Below the pieces are notes generated by a model. The model had not been told where the DNA came from and did no database searches. It saw only the letters and a program-made list of their open reading frames with translations. From JANXMY01 sp964251675 (GTDB taxonomy: Bacteria; Armatimonadota; Armatimonadia; Armatimonadales; Capsulimonadaceae), in assembly GCA_964251675.1 (NCBI GenBank), contig CAXUKS010000002.1:129506-193505 (forward strand): a stretch of 64,000 nucleotides of DNA, in the 5' to 3' direction. Made by a program: the position numbers and the translations under genes. This document shows positions 56,855 to 64,000 of this stretch, in pieces; positions within the stretch are counted from its first letter, which is position 1; the number at the start of each line of letters is the position of its first letter.

Positions 56855-57691
56855 ATGGCTGACCAAACCAACACCCTGCCCGCCTCGGCGGCCTCGCCCG
56901 TGCCCTGTGCCGAGACCGCCCTTCAGGTGTTCTTCAAGCCCTTTGTCACGGTACTGGTGTATCTAGGCGAGATTTTGATGCTGCTGGGGCAGACCCTCAA
57001 AAGCGCCCAGCGCGGGGTGGACGGACGAGACCTGCTGGACCAGATGGCTTTGCTGGGGGTCAACTCGGTCTGGATTGCCCTGCTCACCGCCTCCACGTCG
57101 GGCGCGGTGCTGGCGCTGTATTTTGCGCCGTTTCTGAAGCAGTACGGGGCCGAAGGCTTTACCGGGGCAGTCGTCGCCCTTGCCATTGCGCGGGAGCTGG
57201 GGCCGGTGCTGACCGGCGTGGTGGTGGCGGCGCGGGCCGGGTCCGCCATTGCTGCCGAGCTGGGCACGATGAAAGTCACCGAGCAGATCGACGCCCTGCG
57301 GGCGCTGGCGGTTAGCCCCATTCAGTACCTCGTCGTGCCGCGTCTGCTGGCTGCCATCATCATGGTCCCGCTGGTCTGTGCGCTGGCCGATGCGGGCGGC
57401 ATCCTGGGCGGCTACATCGTGTCAAACTCGGAAGGGGTTCTGGGAGCGACCTACTTAAGCTCTATGAGGCAGTTTCTGGAGCCGGCGGACTTTGTCAAAG
57501 GCATCTTTAAAACACTGGTCTTCGGCCTGATTATTGCGCTGGTCGGCTGCCATCAGGGCCTGAAAACACGCGGCGGGGCCACCGAAGTTGGCAAAGCGAC
57601 AACTAATGCCGTCGTGCTGTCGATTGTGCTGATCTATATCGCCAACTTTGTGCTGACCTACTTCATGTTCAGCGAGGTGGCATCGGTTTGA
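56855..57691 (+). CDS. mlaE: MlaE-type lipid ABC transporter permease
   Basis: 278 residues from the ATG at 56855; no good ribosome site is seen. Five or six hydrophobic helices, with the family motif ARELGPVLTGVVVAARAGSAIAAELGTMKVTEQIDAL in the centre. Works in the inner membrane with MlaF and the MCE protein to move phospholipids between membranes. Its stop overlaps the mlaF start. Confidence 0.92.
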   Translation: MADQTNTLPASAASPVPCAETALQVFFKPFVTVLVYLGEILMLLGQTLKSAQRGVDGRDLLDQMALLGVNSVWIALLTASTSGAVLALYFAPFLKQYGAEGFTGAVVALAIARELGPVLTGVVVAARAGSAIAAELGTMKVTEQIDALRALAVSPIQYLVVPRLLAAIIMVPLVCALADAGGILGGYIVSNSEGVLGATYLSSMRQFLEPADFVKGIFKTLVFGLIIALVGCHQGLKTRGGATEVGKATTNAVVLSIVLIYIANFVLTYFMFSEVASV

Positions 57692-58494
57692 GCAGTCTCG
57701 AAGAGTTAGCCCATGCCAGCCAGCAGGAGTGGACCGAACCCGCCTGGATTGAAGCCCGCGATGTGCGCTTTCAGGTGGGCGAGAAAGAAATTCTCAAGGG
57801 CGTTTCGCTGGGTGTGGCCCCCGGCGAGATTTTGTGCGTCATGGGCATGTCCGGCTCCGGCAAAACCACCGTGCTGCACTGCCTTGGTGGGCTGACCGAG
57901 CCGACCTCCGGCGAGATCCGTATCGGCGACTCGCAGATTGTCGGGATGCCCGAAAACGACCTGAACCATGTGCGCGAGCGGATGGGCATGGTGTTTCAGT
58001 ACGCCGCCCTGTTTGATTCGCTGACCGTGTTTGAGAACGTCGCCTTTGGCCTGCGGCGGCGGCGCAAGCTGGGCGGGGCCGAAATCAAGAAAATTGTGGC
58101 CGAAAAGCTGGCGCTGGTCGGCCTGCCGGGAACGGAAAAGCTGTACCCCTCGCAGCTGTCCGGCGGCATGGCAAAGCGGGTGGGGCTGGCGCGGGCAATC
58201 GCCATGTCCCCGGAAATTCTGCTCTACGATGAGCCGACATCGGGCCTGGACCCGGTGGTGGCAAGCGTCGTGGATGAGCTGATCATGCAGATGCGCGACA
58301 AGCTGGGAGTCACCAGCGTGGTGGTCTCGCACAACATCACGAGTATTTTTCGGATTGCCGACAAAATTGTCATGATCCATGAGGGCCGCGTACTGACATC
58401 CGGCACGCCCGACGAGATCAAACAGTCGGACAACCCGATTGTGCAGCAGTTCATCGAAGGCCGCTCGCAGGGGCCGATTGAGGTCGCACGGTAA
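57688..58494 (+). CDS. mlaF: MlaF-type lipid ABC transporter ATPase
   Basis: 268 residues from a TTG at 57688, supported by GAGGTGG eight bases upstream and the TTGA overlap with mlaE. Walker A GMSGSGKTT, Q-loop MVFQYAALFDSLTVFENVAFGLR (typical of MlaF), signature LSGGMAKRVGLARA, Walker B ILLYDEPTSGLDP, H-loop VSHN. Powers the MlaE permease. Confidence 0.95.
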   Translation: MSSLEELAHASQQEWTEPAWIEARDVRFQVGEKEILKGVSLGVAPGEILCVMGMSGSGKTTVLHCLGGLTEPTSGEIRIGDSQIVGMPENDLNHVRERMGMVFQYAALFDSLTVFENVAFGLRRRRKLGGAEIKKIVAEKLALVGLPGTEKLYPSQLSGGMAKRVGLARAIAMSPEILLYDEPTSGLDPVVASVVDELIMQMRDKLGVTSVVVSHNITSIFRIADKIVMIHEGRVLTSGTPDEIKQSDNPIVQQFIEGRSQGPIEVAR

Positions 58495-58500
58495 AATTTT

Positions 58501-60063
58501 ATGACGACTTTAGGAAATGCCGGGCGAGTTGGACTGGTTTTTGTGATATTTGGCGTCCTGTTCGCTGCCATGTGGTACTTCCTGCGGGGCGGCTTCGGGG
58601 CAGCCAACACCTACTCGTTTGATGTGCTGTTTAACGATGCCAAAGGCGTCACCGCCGACACGCCGGTGACACTGGCCGGGGTGCAGATCGGCAAGGTGCA
58701 GAGCGTCAATCTGACCCAGGGGCAGCAGGCCGACATGAAGCTGCAAATCAAAAATGAGATCAATGGCCGCGCAGTTCGCATTCCGAAAGGCTCCCGCTTT
58801 ACCATCCTGACCCCGCTGCTTGGCACGAGCGGCACGGTGGTCGTCGTGCCGCCTGTAGATTCAGCCCTGCTGCCGCCGGTCCGCGAGGGCGAAATACTGA
58901 AAGGCGAAAACACCGGCGATCTGACCGCCTCATTTGACAAGGCCACGCTGCTGCTGGACCAGGTGACGCAGACCACTCGAAAAGTAGACAAGCTCCTCGA
59001 TGCCGCCAACCGCGCCGCCAATGACCCGGTCATCAAGCGCAGCCTGACCCAGACGCTGGACAATGTCAATCTGGCTTCGGCGAACGGGGCGCGGCTGACC
59101 CAGCGCCTGAATGCCCTGCTGGTGGAAGACAACGCGCAGATACAGGCACTGCTGAAGCAGACCCAGTCCGGGGCGCAGGTCTCGCTCGCCAATATCGCGC
59201 AGACCACGGCGTCTATCCGGGACACCACCCGCGAAAATCGTGCCCAGATCAAAGCGATTGTGCGTAATCTGGACGACACCACGTCTGCCGTGGCGGGCAT
59301 CACGGGCAATGCCAACACCGCCCTCGGCGGCGGGCAGCTCCAGGCCACCGTCGCCAACCTGAAAGTGACCACGGATAATCTGGCCGCGACCACGGCCAAG
59401 TTCAACGCGATTGCGGGCAATTTCCAGTCGCTCACCGGCGATGCCAAAGTGCAGTCCAACCTGCGCGAGACGGTGCAGAATATCAAAGACAGCAGTGAGC
59501 AGGCGTCCTACTTGATCGCCCGCCTGAACAAGCTGGCGGGAGGGAAGCAGACGCCCGCCGCCGTGCTTATCCCTGGCGTTGGCGGCGTAATCGTGCCGGG
59601 CGGCACGGGCAGTATCAAGCCAACCCCGGCCCCGTCCAAAGGCGCTCCGCTGTACCTGCCCCGTGTGCAGGCCCTGTACAACACCCGCGAGCGGCACTTT
59701 CGCACGGACATTGACGCCATCGTGCCGTTTGGTTTGCAGCCGGTCACCTTCGCCCGCGTCGGTGTCTACGGCTTTGGGGACTCGAACAAGTTCATTCTGC
59801 AGGGTGGGCAGGGCCTCGGCAAGAGCGGCAATTTAGACGCCCGTGCGGGGCTGTATGCGTCCAAGCTGAGTGTTGGCGCGGATTACGGCCTCGGCAAGCG
59901 CGAAACGGTGTCCGTAGATTTATATGACCCGAACCATCTGCACATCGATGCCAAAGGGACGCTGATGCTTTCGCCCGACCTCGGCGTCGTTCTGGGCGGC
60001 GAAGACATCAACCACCACGGCGGCGGCGCGGTGGTCGGCCTTGAGTACCGCCGCTCTAAATAA
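58501..60063 (+). CDS. mlaD: MCE (MlaD-like) lipid-transport protein
   Basis: 520 residues. One N-terminal transmembrane helix (about 8-27), an MCE domain (about 40-130; YSFDVLFNDAKGVTADTPVTLAGVQIGKVQSV), a long helical region (about 145-345) with many Ala/Thr/Asn, and a C-terminal ~130-residue beta-rich part (GDSNKFILQGGQGLGK ... GLEYRRSK) that looks like an outer-membrane-style barrel end. Longer than E. coli MlaD (about 180 residues), so it may span the periplasm on its own. Confidence 0.9.
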   Translation: MTTLGNAGRVGLVFVIFGVLFAAMWYFLRGGFGAANTYSFDVLFNDAKGVTADTPVTLAGVQIGKVQSVNLTQGQQADMKLQIKNEINGRAVRIPKGSRFTILTPLLGTSGTVVVVPPVDSALLPPVREGEILKGENTGDLTASFDKATLLLDQVTQTTRKVDKLLDAANRAANDPVIKRSLTQTLDNVNLASANGARLTQRLNALLVEDNAQIQALLKQTQSGAQVSLANIAQTTASIRDTTRENRAQIKAIVRNLDDTTSAVAGITGNANTALGGGQLQATVANLKVTTDNLAATTAKFNAIAGNFQSLTGDAKVQSNLRETVQNIKDSSEQASYLIARLNKLAGGKQTPAAVLIPGVGGVIVPGGTGSIKPTPAPSKGAPLYLPRVQALYNTRERHFRTDIDAIVPFGLQPVTFARVGVYGFGDSNKFILQGGQGLGKSGNLDARAGLYASKLSVGADYGLGKRETVSVDLYDPNHLHIDAKGTLMLSPDLGVVLGGEDINHHGGGAVVGLEYRRSK

Positions 60064-60117
60064 AGACAAATAAAGACAAATTAACATCAAATAGACACGC
60101 ACAAAGGAAATGGATTC

Positions 60118-60564
60118 ATGAAAGTTATTCTCATGCAGGACATCGCCCATCAGGGCAAGCAGGGCGAAGTCGTCCTTGTCGCCGACGGCTACGCCCGGAA
60201 TTATTTGTTCCCGCGCAAGCTGGCCGTGGAAGCCGGGGGCGGGGCCATGAAAAACCTGCTTGCCAAACAAGCCCTCGAAGACCGCCGCACCGAAAAGCTC
60301 CGCGCCGAAGCCGACCTGACCGCCGAGCAGCTCCAGGACAAGACCGTCACCCTGACCGTTAAAGCGGGCGAGAACAGCCGCCTCTATGGCCGCGTCACCG
60401 CCGCTGACATCGCCGAAGCCGTCGCCCGCGACCTGTCCGTCAAGCTCGACAAGCGCAAAGTCGGCCTGCTCGACCCCATCAAAGCCATCGGCGAATACGA
60501 AGTGCCCATCAAGCTGCACCGCGAAGTCACCGTCCCCCTCAAAGTGGCCGTCGTCGCCGAGTAG
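60118..60564 (+). CDS. rplI: Ribosomal protein bL9
   Basis: 148 residues. MKVILMQDIAHQGKQGEVVLVADGYARNYLFPRKLAVEA is the L9 N-terminal signature; the long connecting helix and C-terminal domain (LYGRVTAADIAEAV, IKAIGEYEVPIKLHREV) follow. 23S rRNA-binding subunit. rplI next to dnaB is a common bacterial order. Confidence 0.97.
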   Translation: MKVILMQDIAHQGKQGEVVLVADGYARNYLFPRKLAVEAGGGAMKNLLAKQALEDRRTEKLRAEADLTAEQLQDKTVTLTVKAGENSRLYGRVTAADIAEAVARDLSVKLDKRKVGLLDPIKAIGEYEVPIKLHREVTVPLKVAVVAE

Positions 60565-60582
60565 TTTCCCGCTCACCTTCCG

Positions 60583-60610
60583 GGGCCGCGACTTTTCCAA
60601 AGTCCGGCCC
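60583..60610 (+). terminator. Hairpin after rplI
   Basis: GGGCCG-C-GACTTT, loop TCC, AAAGTC-CGGCCC, then TGTTTGTTCTT. Stem of 12 pairs with one bulge. Confidence 0.75.
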
Positions 60611-60666
60611 TGTTTGTTCTTGAAATGATGCGGGCTGAAGACAAAACCGCCCGCCCAATTCCTTAG

Positions 60667-60713
60667 CCCGGCAGGGCGTCCGCTTTTCCTGCCGGGGGTT
60701 TTATACCCCCGGC
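60667..60713 (+). promoter_or_regulatory. Two mutually exclusive hairpins before dnaB
   Basis: CCCGGCAGG (60667-60675) can pair with CCTGCCGGG (60688-60696); GCCGGGGGT (60691-60699) can pair with ACCCCCGGC (60705-60713). The stems share 60691-60696, so only one can form. Could be termination/anti-termination or RNA processing. No T-tract. Confidence 0.5.
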
Positions 60714-60748
60714 TCTAGCTTTGCTTCTATCTCTGAGCTTACCCTCCC

Positions 60749-62230
60749 ATGCCTGAACGCAACGATGACTACAAACGAGGCCGCTCCGGCGGCAATGGCA
60801 ACGGCTTTAGCAATGGCTTCGGCGGCAGCGGCTCCGGCGGTCCCCTCGGCGCGTATGTCCCGCCGCATTCCATTGAAGCCGAGCAGTCCACGCTCGGCGC
60901 GATGCTGATTGAGCGGTCCGCCGTCGAAAAAGTCTTTGAGATTTTAGACAAAGACGACTTCTACCGGGACAACCATCAGACCCTCTTTGATGTCATCTCG
61001 ACCCTCGCCGAGCGCGATGTCCGCGTCGATTTGATTACCGTTCAGGAAGAGCTGAAAAACCGGGACAAGTTAGAAGCCGTCGGCGGCATCGCCTATCTGA
61101 CCGCCCTGTTTGACACCGTCCCCACCGCCGCCAATGTCGAATACTACGCCAAGATCGTCGAAGAAAAAGCGACGCTGCGCCGCCTGATTGAAGCCTCTTT
61201 AGAGATCATTGGCAGCGCACGCGGCGAAGTCGAAGACGTCGGCGAAGTTATCGACCAGGCCGAGCGGGCCATCTTCGGCGTTTCCCAGCAGCGCACCCAG
61301 GCGTACTTCTCCCCCCTGCGGACGCTCCTGCTGTCGGTCTACGACAAAGCCGAAGAGCTGGCCGAGATGAAGTCCAAAATCTCCGGCCTCTCCACGGGGA
61401 TAGACGACTTCGACGAGATCACCTCCGGCCTCCAGAACACCGACCTCGTCATTGTCGCTGCGAGGCCTAGTATGGGCAAGACTTCACTTTGTCTATCAAT
61501 AGCTGAGCACGTCGCTATCAAAGAGAAAAAGCCCGTCGCCATCTTCTCGCTGGAAATGTCCAAAGAGCAGCTTGCTCTGCGAATGCTCTGCTCGCAGGCG
61601 CAGGTCAACTCGCACAAGCTCCGCACCGGGCATTTGACCGAGGACGAATGGACGAAGCTGGCCGGAGTCGTGCAGAGTATGTACGAGGCCCCGATCTTCA
61701 TTGACGACGCCACCGAAACCTCCGCGCTGACCATGCGCTCCAAGTGCCGCCGCCTCATGGCCGAGCATGGCCTGGGCCTGATTATCGTGGACTACCTGCA
61801 GCTCATGCGCGGCCACCGCCGCACCGAAAACCGTGTCCAGGAGATCGGCGAAATCGCCCGTGGCCTCAAATCGTTAGGCCGCGAGCTAAAAGTCCCTGTC
61901 ATCGCCCTGTCGCAGCTTTCCCGCTCCGTCGAAAACCGCGAAAACAAACGCCCCCTGCTCTCTGATCTTCGCGAGAGCGGTTCTATCGAGGCAGAGGCCG
62001 ATATGGTCTGCTTTTTGTACCGGGAAGCGTACTATAAGATGAAGGAAGCCTTCAACGCCGATGCCGAAAACGGGGAGCGGCCCGAGCGGCAGGAGATGGA
62101 AGAAACCGAGCTGATTGTCGGCAAGCACCGCAACGGCCCGACCGGCATGGTCAAAGTCGGCTTCATGCCGCAGTTTGCCAAGTTTACGAATTTAGATTTG
62201 ACGCGCACGGACGAGCCGACGGGCTTCTAA
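60749..62230 (+). CDS. dnaB: Replicative DNA helicase DnaB
   Basis: 493 residues with a Gly/Ser/Asn-rich N-terminal extension of about 32 residues before the usual VPPHSIEAEQSTLGAML start. RecA-like core: Walker A ARPSMGKTS (238-246), Walker B LIIVDYLQLMRG, and SQLSRSVENR arginine-finger region, SGSIEAEADMVCFLYR. Unwinds DNA at the fork. No intein present, but the Walker A codons are unlike the rest of the gene (see findings). Confidence 0.97.
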   Translation: MPERNDDYKRGRSGGNGNGFSNGFGGSGSGGPLGAYVPPHSIEAEQSTLGAMLIERSAVEKVFEILDKDDFYRDNHQTLFDVISTLAERDVRVDLITVQEELKNRDKLEAVGGIAYLTALFDTVPTAANVEYYAKIVEEKATLRRLIEASLEIIGSARGEVEDVGEVIDQAERAIFGVSQQRTQAYFSPLRTLLLSVYDKAEELAEMKSKISGLSTGIDDFDEITSGLQNTDLVIVAARPSMGKTSLCLSIAEHVAIKEKKPVAIFSLEMSKEQLALRMLCSQAQVNSHKLRTGHLTEDEWTKLAGVVQSMYEAPIFIDDATETSALTMRSKCRRLMAEHGLGLIIVDYLQLMRGHRRTENRVQEIGEIARGLKSLGRELKVPVIALSQLSRSVENRENKRPLLSDLRESGSIEAEADMVCFLYREAYYKMKEAFNADAENGERPERQEMEETELIVGKHRNGPTGMVKVGFMPQFAKFTNLDLTRTDEPTGF

Positions 62231-62277
62231 ATGAAACTGAAAGCCTCTGTCGGAGGGCAGCCCTGGAAAGACACACT

Positions 62278-63573
62278 ATGCTGAAAGTTCTGGTCATTGG
62301 CGGCGGGGGGCGCGAGCATGCGCTGGTCTGGAAGCTGGCGCAAAGTCCGCAGGTCAGCAAGCTGTTTTGTGCGCCTGGCAACGCAGGCATTGCCCAGATG
62401 GCCGAGTGCGTCCCGCTCTCCATCACGGACATCGATGGCCTGCTGCAATTCGCCGTGGACAATGGCATTGACCTCACTGTGGTCGGCCCGGAAGTGCCCC
62501 TGATTGCTGGCATCGTGGACCTCTTTGAGCAGCGCGGCCTGCGGATTTTCGGCCCCGCCCGCGAGCCAGCCCTCCTCGAAGGCTCCAAAGCTTACGCCAA
62601 AGGGCTGATGCTCCGCTACGGCATCCCGACTGCCTACTTTGCCGCCTTCGACAACCACAGCGACGCCTCCCACTACCTGCATTCTCACTTTCAGGCACAG
62701 CCCAACGCCCCCCTCGTCGTCAAAGCCGATGGTGAGGCGGCGGGCAAAGGCGTCTTCATCTGCCGCACCGACACCGAGGCGCAGGAAGCCCTGGGACAGA
62801 TCATGCAGGAGCGCGTCTTCGGAGCCTCGGGCGACACCGTCGTCATCGAAGAGTTCTTAGAAGGCGAAGAAGCCTCGCTGATGGCCTTCACCGATGGAAC
62901 CACCATCGTGCCGATGCTGGCCGTGCAGGACCACAAACGCGCCCTCGACGGCGACGAAGGCCCAAACACCGGCGGCATGGGCTGCTACGCCCCTGTTCCC
63001 CTCATCACTCCCGCCCTGTATGAGCAGGCCGTGAACGAGATTCTGCGCCCCGCCGTCGACGCCATCCGCGAGTCGGGCATCCCCTACAAAGGCGTCCTGT
63101 ATGCGGGCATCATGGTCGCCAAAGACGGCTCGCTCAAAACTTTGGAGTTCAACTGCCGCTTCGGGGACCCGGAAACCCAGGTGATCCTGCCCCTCTTAGA
63201 GACGGATCTCGTAGATATTCTGCTCGGCGTCACCGATGCCCACCTCGACGAAGTAGAAGTCCGCTGGAAAGCACAAAGCGCCGTCTGCGTCGTGCTGGCC
63301 TCCGGCGGCTACCCCGGCGCGTATGCCACTGGCCTGCCCGTGGAGGGCTTAGAGCAGGTCGCCCATCTGTCCGACGTCGTTGCCTTCCACGCCGGAACCA
63401 AGTTCGGCGACGATGGCGAGGTCGTCACCGCCGGAGGCCGGGTGCTGGGACTGACCGCCTGGGGCGACGACTTCCCCCAGGCCCGCGCCCGCGCCTACGC
63501 CGCCGTCAAAAACATCACCTTCGACCATATGCACTTCCGCACCGACATCGGCCACCGGGCAGAGGGAGCATAA
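62278..63573 (+). CDS. purD: Phosphoribosylamine-glycine ligase
   Basis: 431 residues. MLKVLVIGGGGREHAL start and ATP-grasp core (PLVVKADGEAAGKGVFIC, DHKRALDGDEGPNTGGMGCYAP, LEFNCRFGDPETQ), C-terminal GARS domain to TDIGHRAEGA. Second step of purine synthesis. 47 bases after dnaB. Confidence 0.97.
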   Translation: MLKVLVIGGGGREHALVWKLAQSPQVSKLFCAPGNAGIAQMAECVPLSITDIDGLLQFAVDNGIDLTVVGPEVPLIAGIVDLFEQRGLRIFGPAREPALLEGSKAYAKGLMLRYGIPTAYFAAFDNHSDASHYLHSHFQAQPNAPLVVKADGEAAGKGVFICRTDTEAQEALGQIMQERVFGASGDTVVIEEFLEGEEASLMAFTDGTTIVPMLAVQDHKRALDGDEGPNTGGMGCYAPVPLITPALYEQAVNEILRPAVDAIRESGIPYKGVLYAGIMVAKDGSLKTLEFNCRFGDPETQVILPLLETDLVDILLGVTDAHLDEVEVRWKAQSAVCVVLASGGYPGAYATGLPVEGLEQVAHLSDVVAFHAGTKFGDDGEVVTAGGRVLGLTAWGDDFPQARARAYAAVKNITFDHMHFRTDIGHRAEGA

Positions 63574-63576
63574 GGG

Positions 63577-63945
63577 ATGACGCCGTACAAAGATTTTACT
63601 GGCCGCCTCCAGCTTCTCATCCGCAAAAACCCGCAACTTATCACGACAACCCTGAGCAACATTTTCACTATGCGCCTCGTGGGGAACAAAACACATGGGG
63701 ATTTAGCCGAGATCGCTATGGCCGAGTTTGTCAACCAGTATATGTATGACTTCAAATCAATCCACGTAGGGAAAGATTTGTACCGAGCCAAAACCCACGA
63801 AGAAGACATCACAATCATCAATGAGATGACGAACGCTGAGTTTCCTGTCAGCTTGAAAGCTTATGGCGATGGGCCGCTTCAGCTTTCCACGGATAAGCAC
63901 TCACTCATGTTTCCGCGCCTTCTTCGAGAAAATGGTGATATCGAA
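63577..63945 (+). pseudogene. Restriction-nuclease-like gene cut by an insertion sequence
   Basis: Starts 3 bases after purD with GGGAGC upstream. The 123 codons before the IS edge have lower GC than purD. EDITIINEMTNAEFPVSLKAYG has the Asp...(E)-x-Lys spacing of PD-(D/E)XK nucleases, and SLKAYGDGPLQLSTDK resembles type II restriction enzymes. The frame continues 10 codons into the IS (GLCCINQIA) and stops at 63975, so the C-terminus is missing. No methylase is in view here. Confidence 0.55.
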
Positions 63946-64000
63946 GGGCTTTGTTGCATAAATCAAATAGCATAGCTTTGTGGCATTCCCAGCGCGGTCA
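63946..64000. mobile_element. Left end of an IS5-family-like insertion sequence
   Basis: GGGCTTTGTTGCATAAATC at 63946-63964 is very like the terminal inverted repeats of IS903-type members of the IS5 family (GGCTTTGTTGAATAAATC in IS903). On the minus strand a frame ending TALGMPQSYAI-stop (stop at 63965-63963) fits a transposase C-terminus running in from outside the window. Confidence 0.65.
63963..64000 (-). CDS. Possible transposase C-terminus (partial)
   Basis: Only about 12 codons are visible (TALGMPQSYAI-stop). Position just inside the IS end, and the reading direction, suit an IS5-family transposase. Weak because of length. Confidence 0.35.
   Translation of the reverse strand, partial: TALGMPQSYAI

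Overview
The window looks like chromosomal DNA from a GC-rich, diderm, free-living bacterium. Signs of an outer membrane are an MlaE/MlaF/MlaD (Mce-type) lipid transport operon, a secreted beta-barrel protein and several lipobox lipoproteins. A prepilin-like protein with an H-X9-DG C-terminus, large secreted carboxypeptidase-regulatory-like proteins and a pair of tiny repeat-rich secreted proteins are typical of the Planctomycetota/Verrucomicrobiota/Armatimonadota sphere. I lean towards Armatimonadota, but that is inference and no rRNA gene is present to settle it. Promoters are textbook sigma-70 type: several near-consensus -35/-10 pairs with 17-bp spacers can be read directly.

Layout. 1-7.1 kb: a WD40 protein (minus), then a plus-strand run of outer-membrane protein, two lipoproteins, and a DUF4255 protein coupled to an AAA+ ATPase. 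The last two resemble Pvc16 and Pvc15 of contractile injection systems, but no tube or sheath gene is in the window. 7.1-20.2 kb: an Lrp/AsnC regulator divergent from an 11-gene operon. The operon holds the three split glutamate-synthase-like subunits (GlxB, GlxC, GlxD), an amino-acid permease, a haem-dependent N-demethylase-like/cupin fusion, a MOSC protein, a creatininase-family hydrolase, two glutamine-synthetase-like ligases, a DAO-family FAD oxidase and a class I amidotransferase. Together these suggest uptake of an amine, its gamma-glutamylation, and oxidative demethylation or oxidation. A promoter plus a strong intrinsic terminator precede the first gene.

20.3-23.1 kb: convergent furA-katG oxidative stress operon with a readable autoregulatory promoter. 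23.2-29.6 kb: ECF sigma factor, a small co-translated partner, dnaN and two large secreted proteins (all minus). 29.7-30.9 kb: two small secreted repeat proteins and a lipoprotein. 30.9-36.1 kb: glmS flanked on both sides by lower-GC accessory pairs (HExxH protein + PD-(D/E)XK-like nuclease; AAA ATPase + DUF3226 TOPRIM protein, a candidate split OLD-type or PARIS-like defence module). 36.2-40.9 kb: prepilin, then HxlR regulator divergent from DoxX-WrbA-YceI, a hydrolase and a NIPSNAP protein. 40.9-45.3 kb: two penicillin-binding proteins (classes B and A). 45.4-50.6 kb: small unknowns, a glycosyltransferase, GNAT, a DNA methyltransferase pair, and an unknown.

50.7-53 kb: osmoprotectant-type ABC transporter. 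53.1-55.4 kb: an SDR gene whose 86-bp 3' end is duplicated on the far side of a DUF1016 nuclease gene, with clustered palindromes and a fold-back element. 55.4-63.6 kb: housekeeping genes pyrE, mlaEFD, rplI, dnaB and purD. The window ends in a nuclease-like gene cut by what looks like an IS5-family insertion sequence. Two families of hairpin-rich dispersed intergenic repeats occur several times between 34 and 57 kb. No tRNA, rRNA or CRISPR array was seen.
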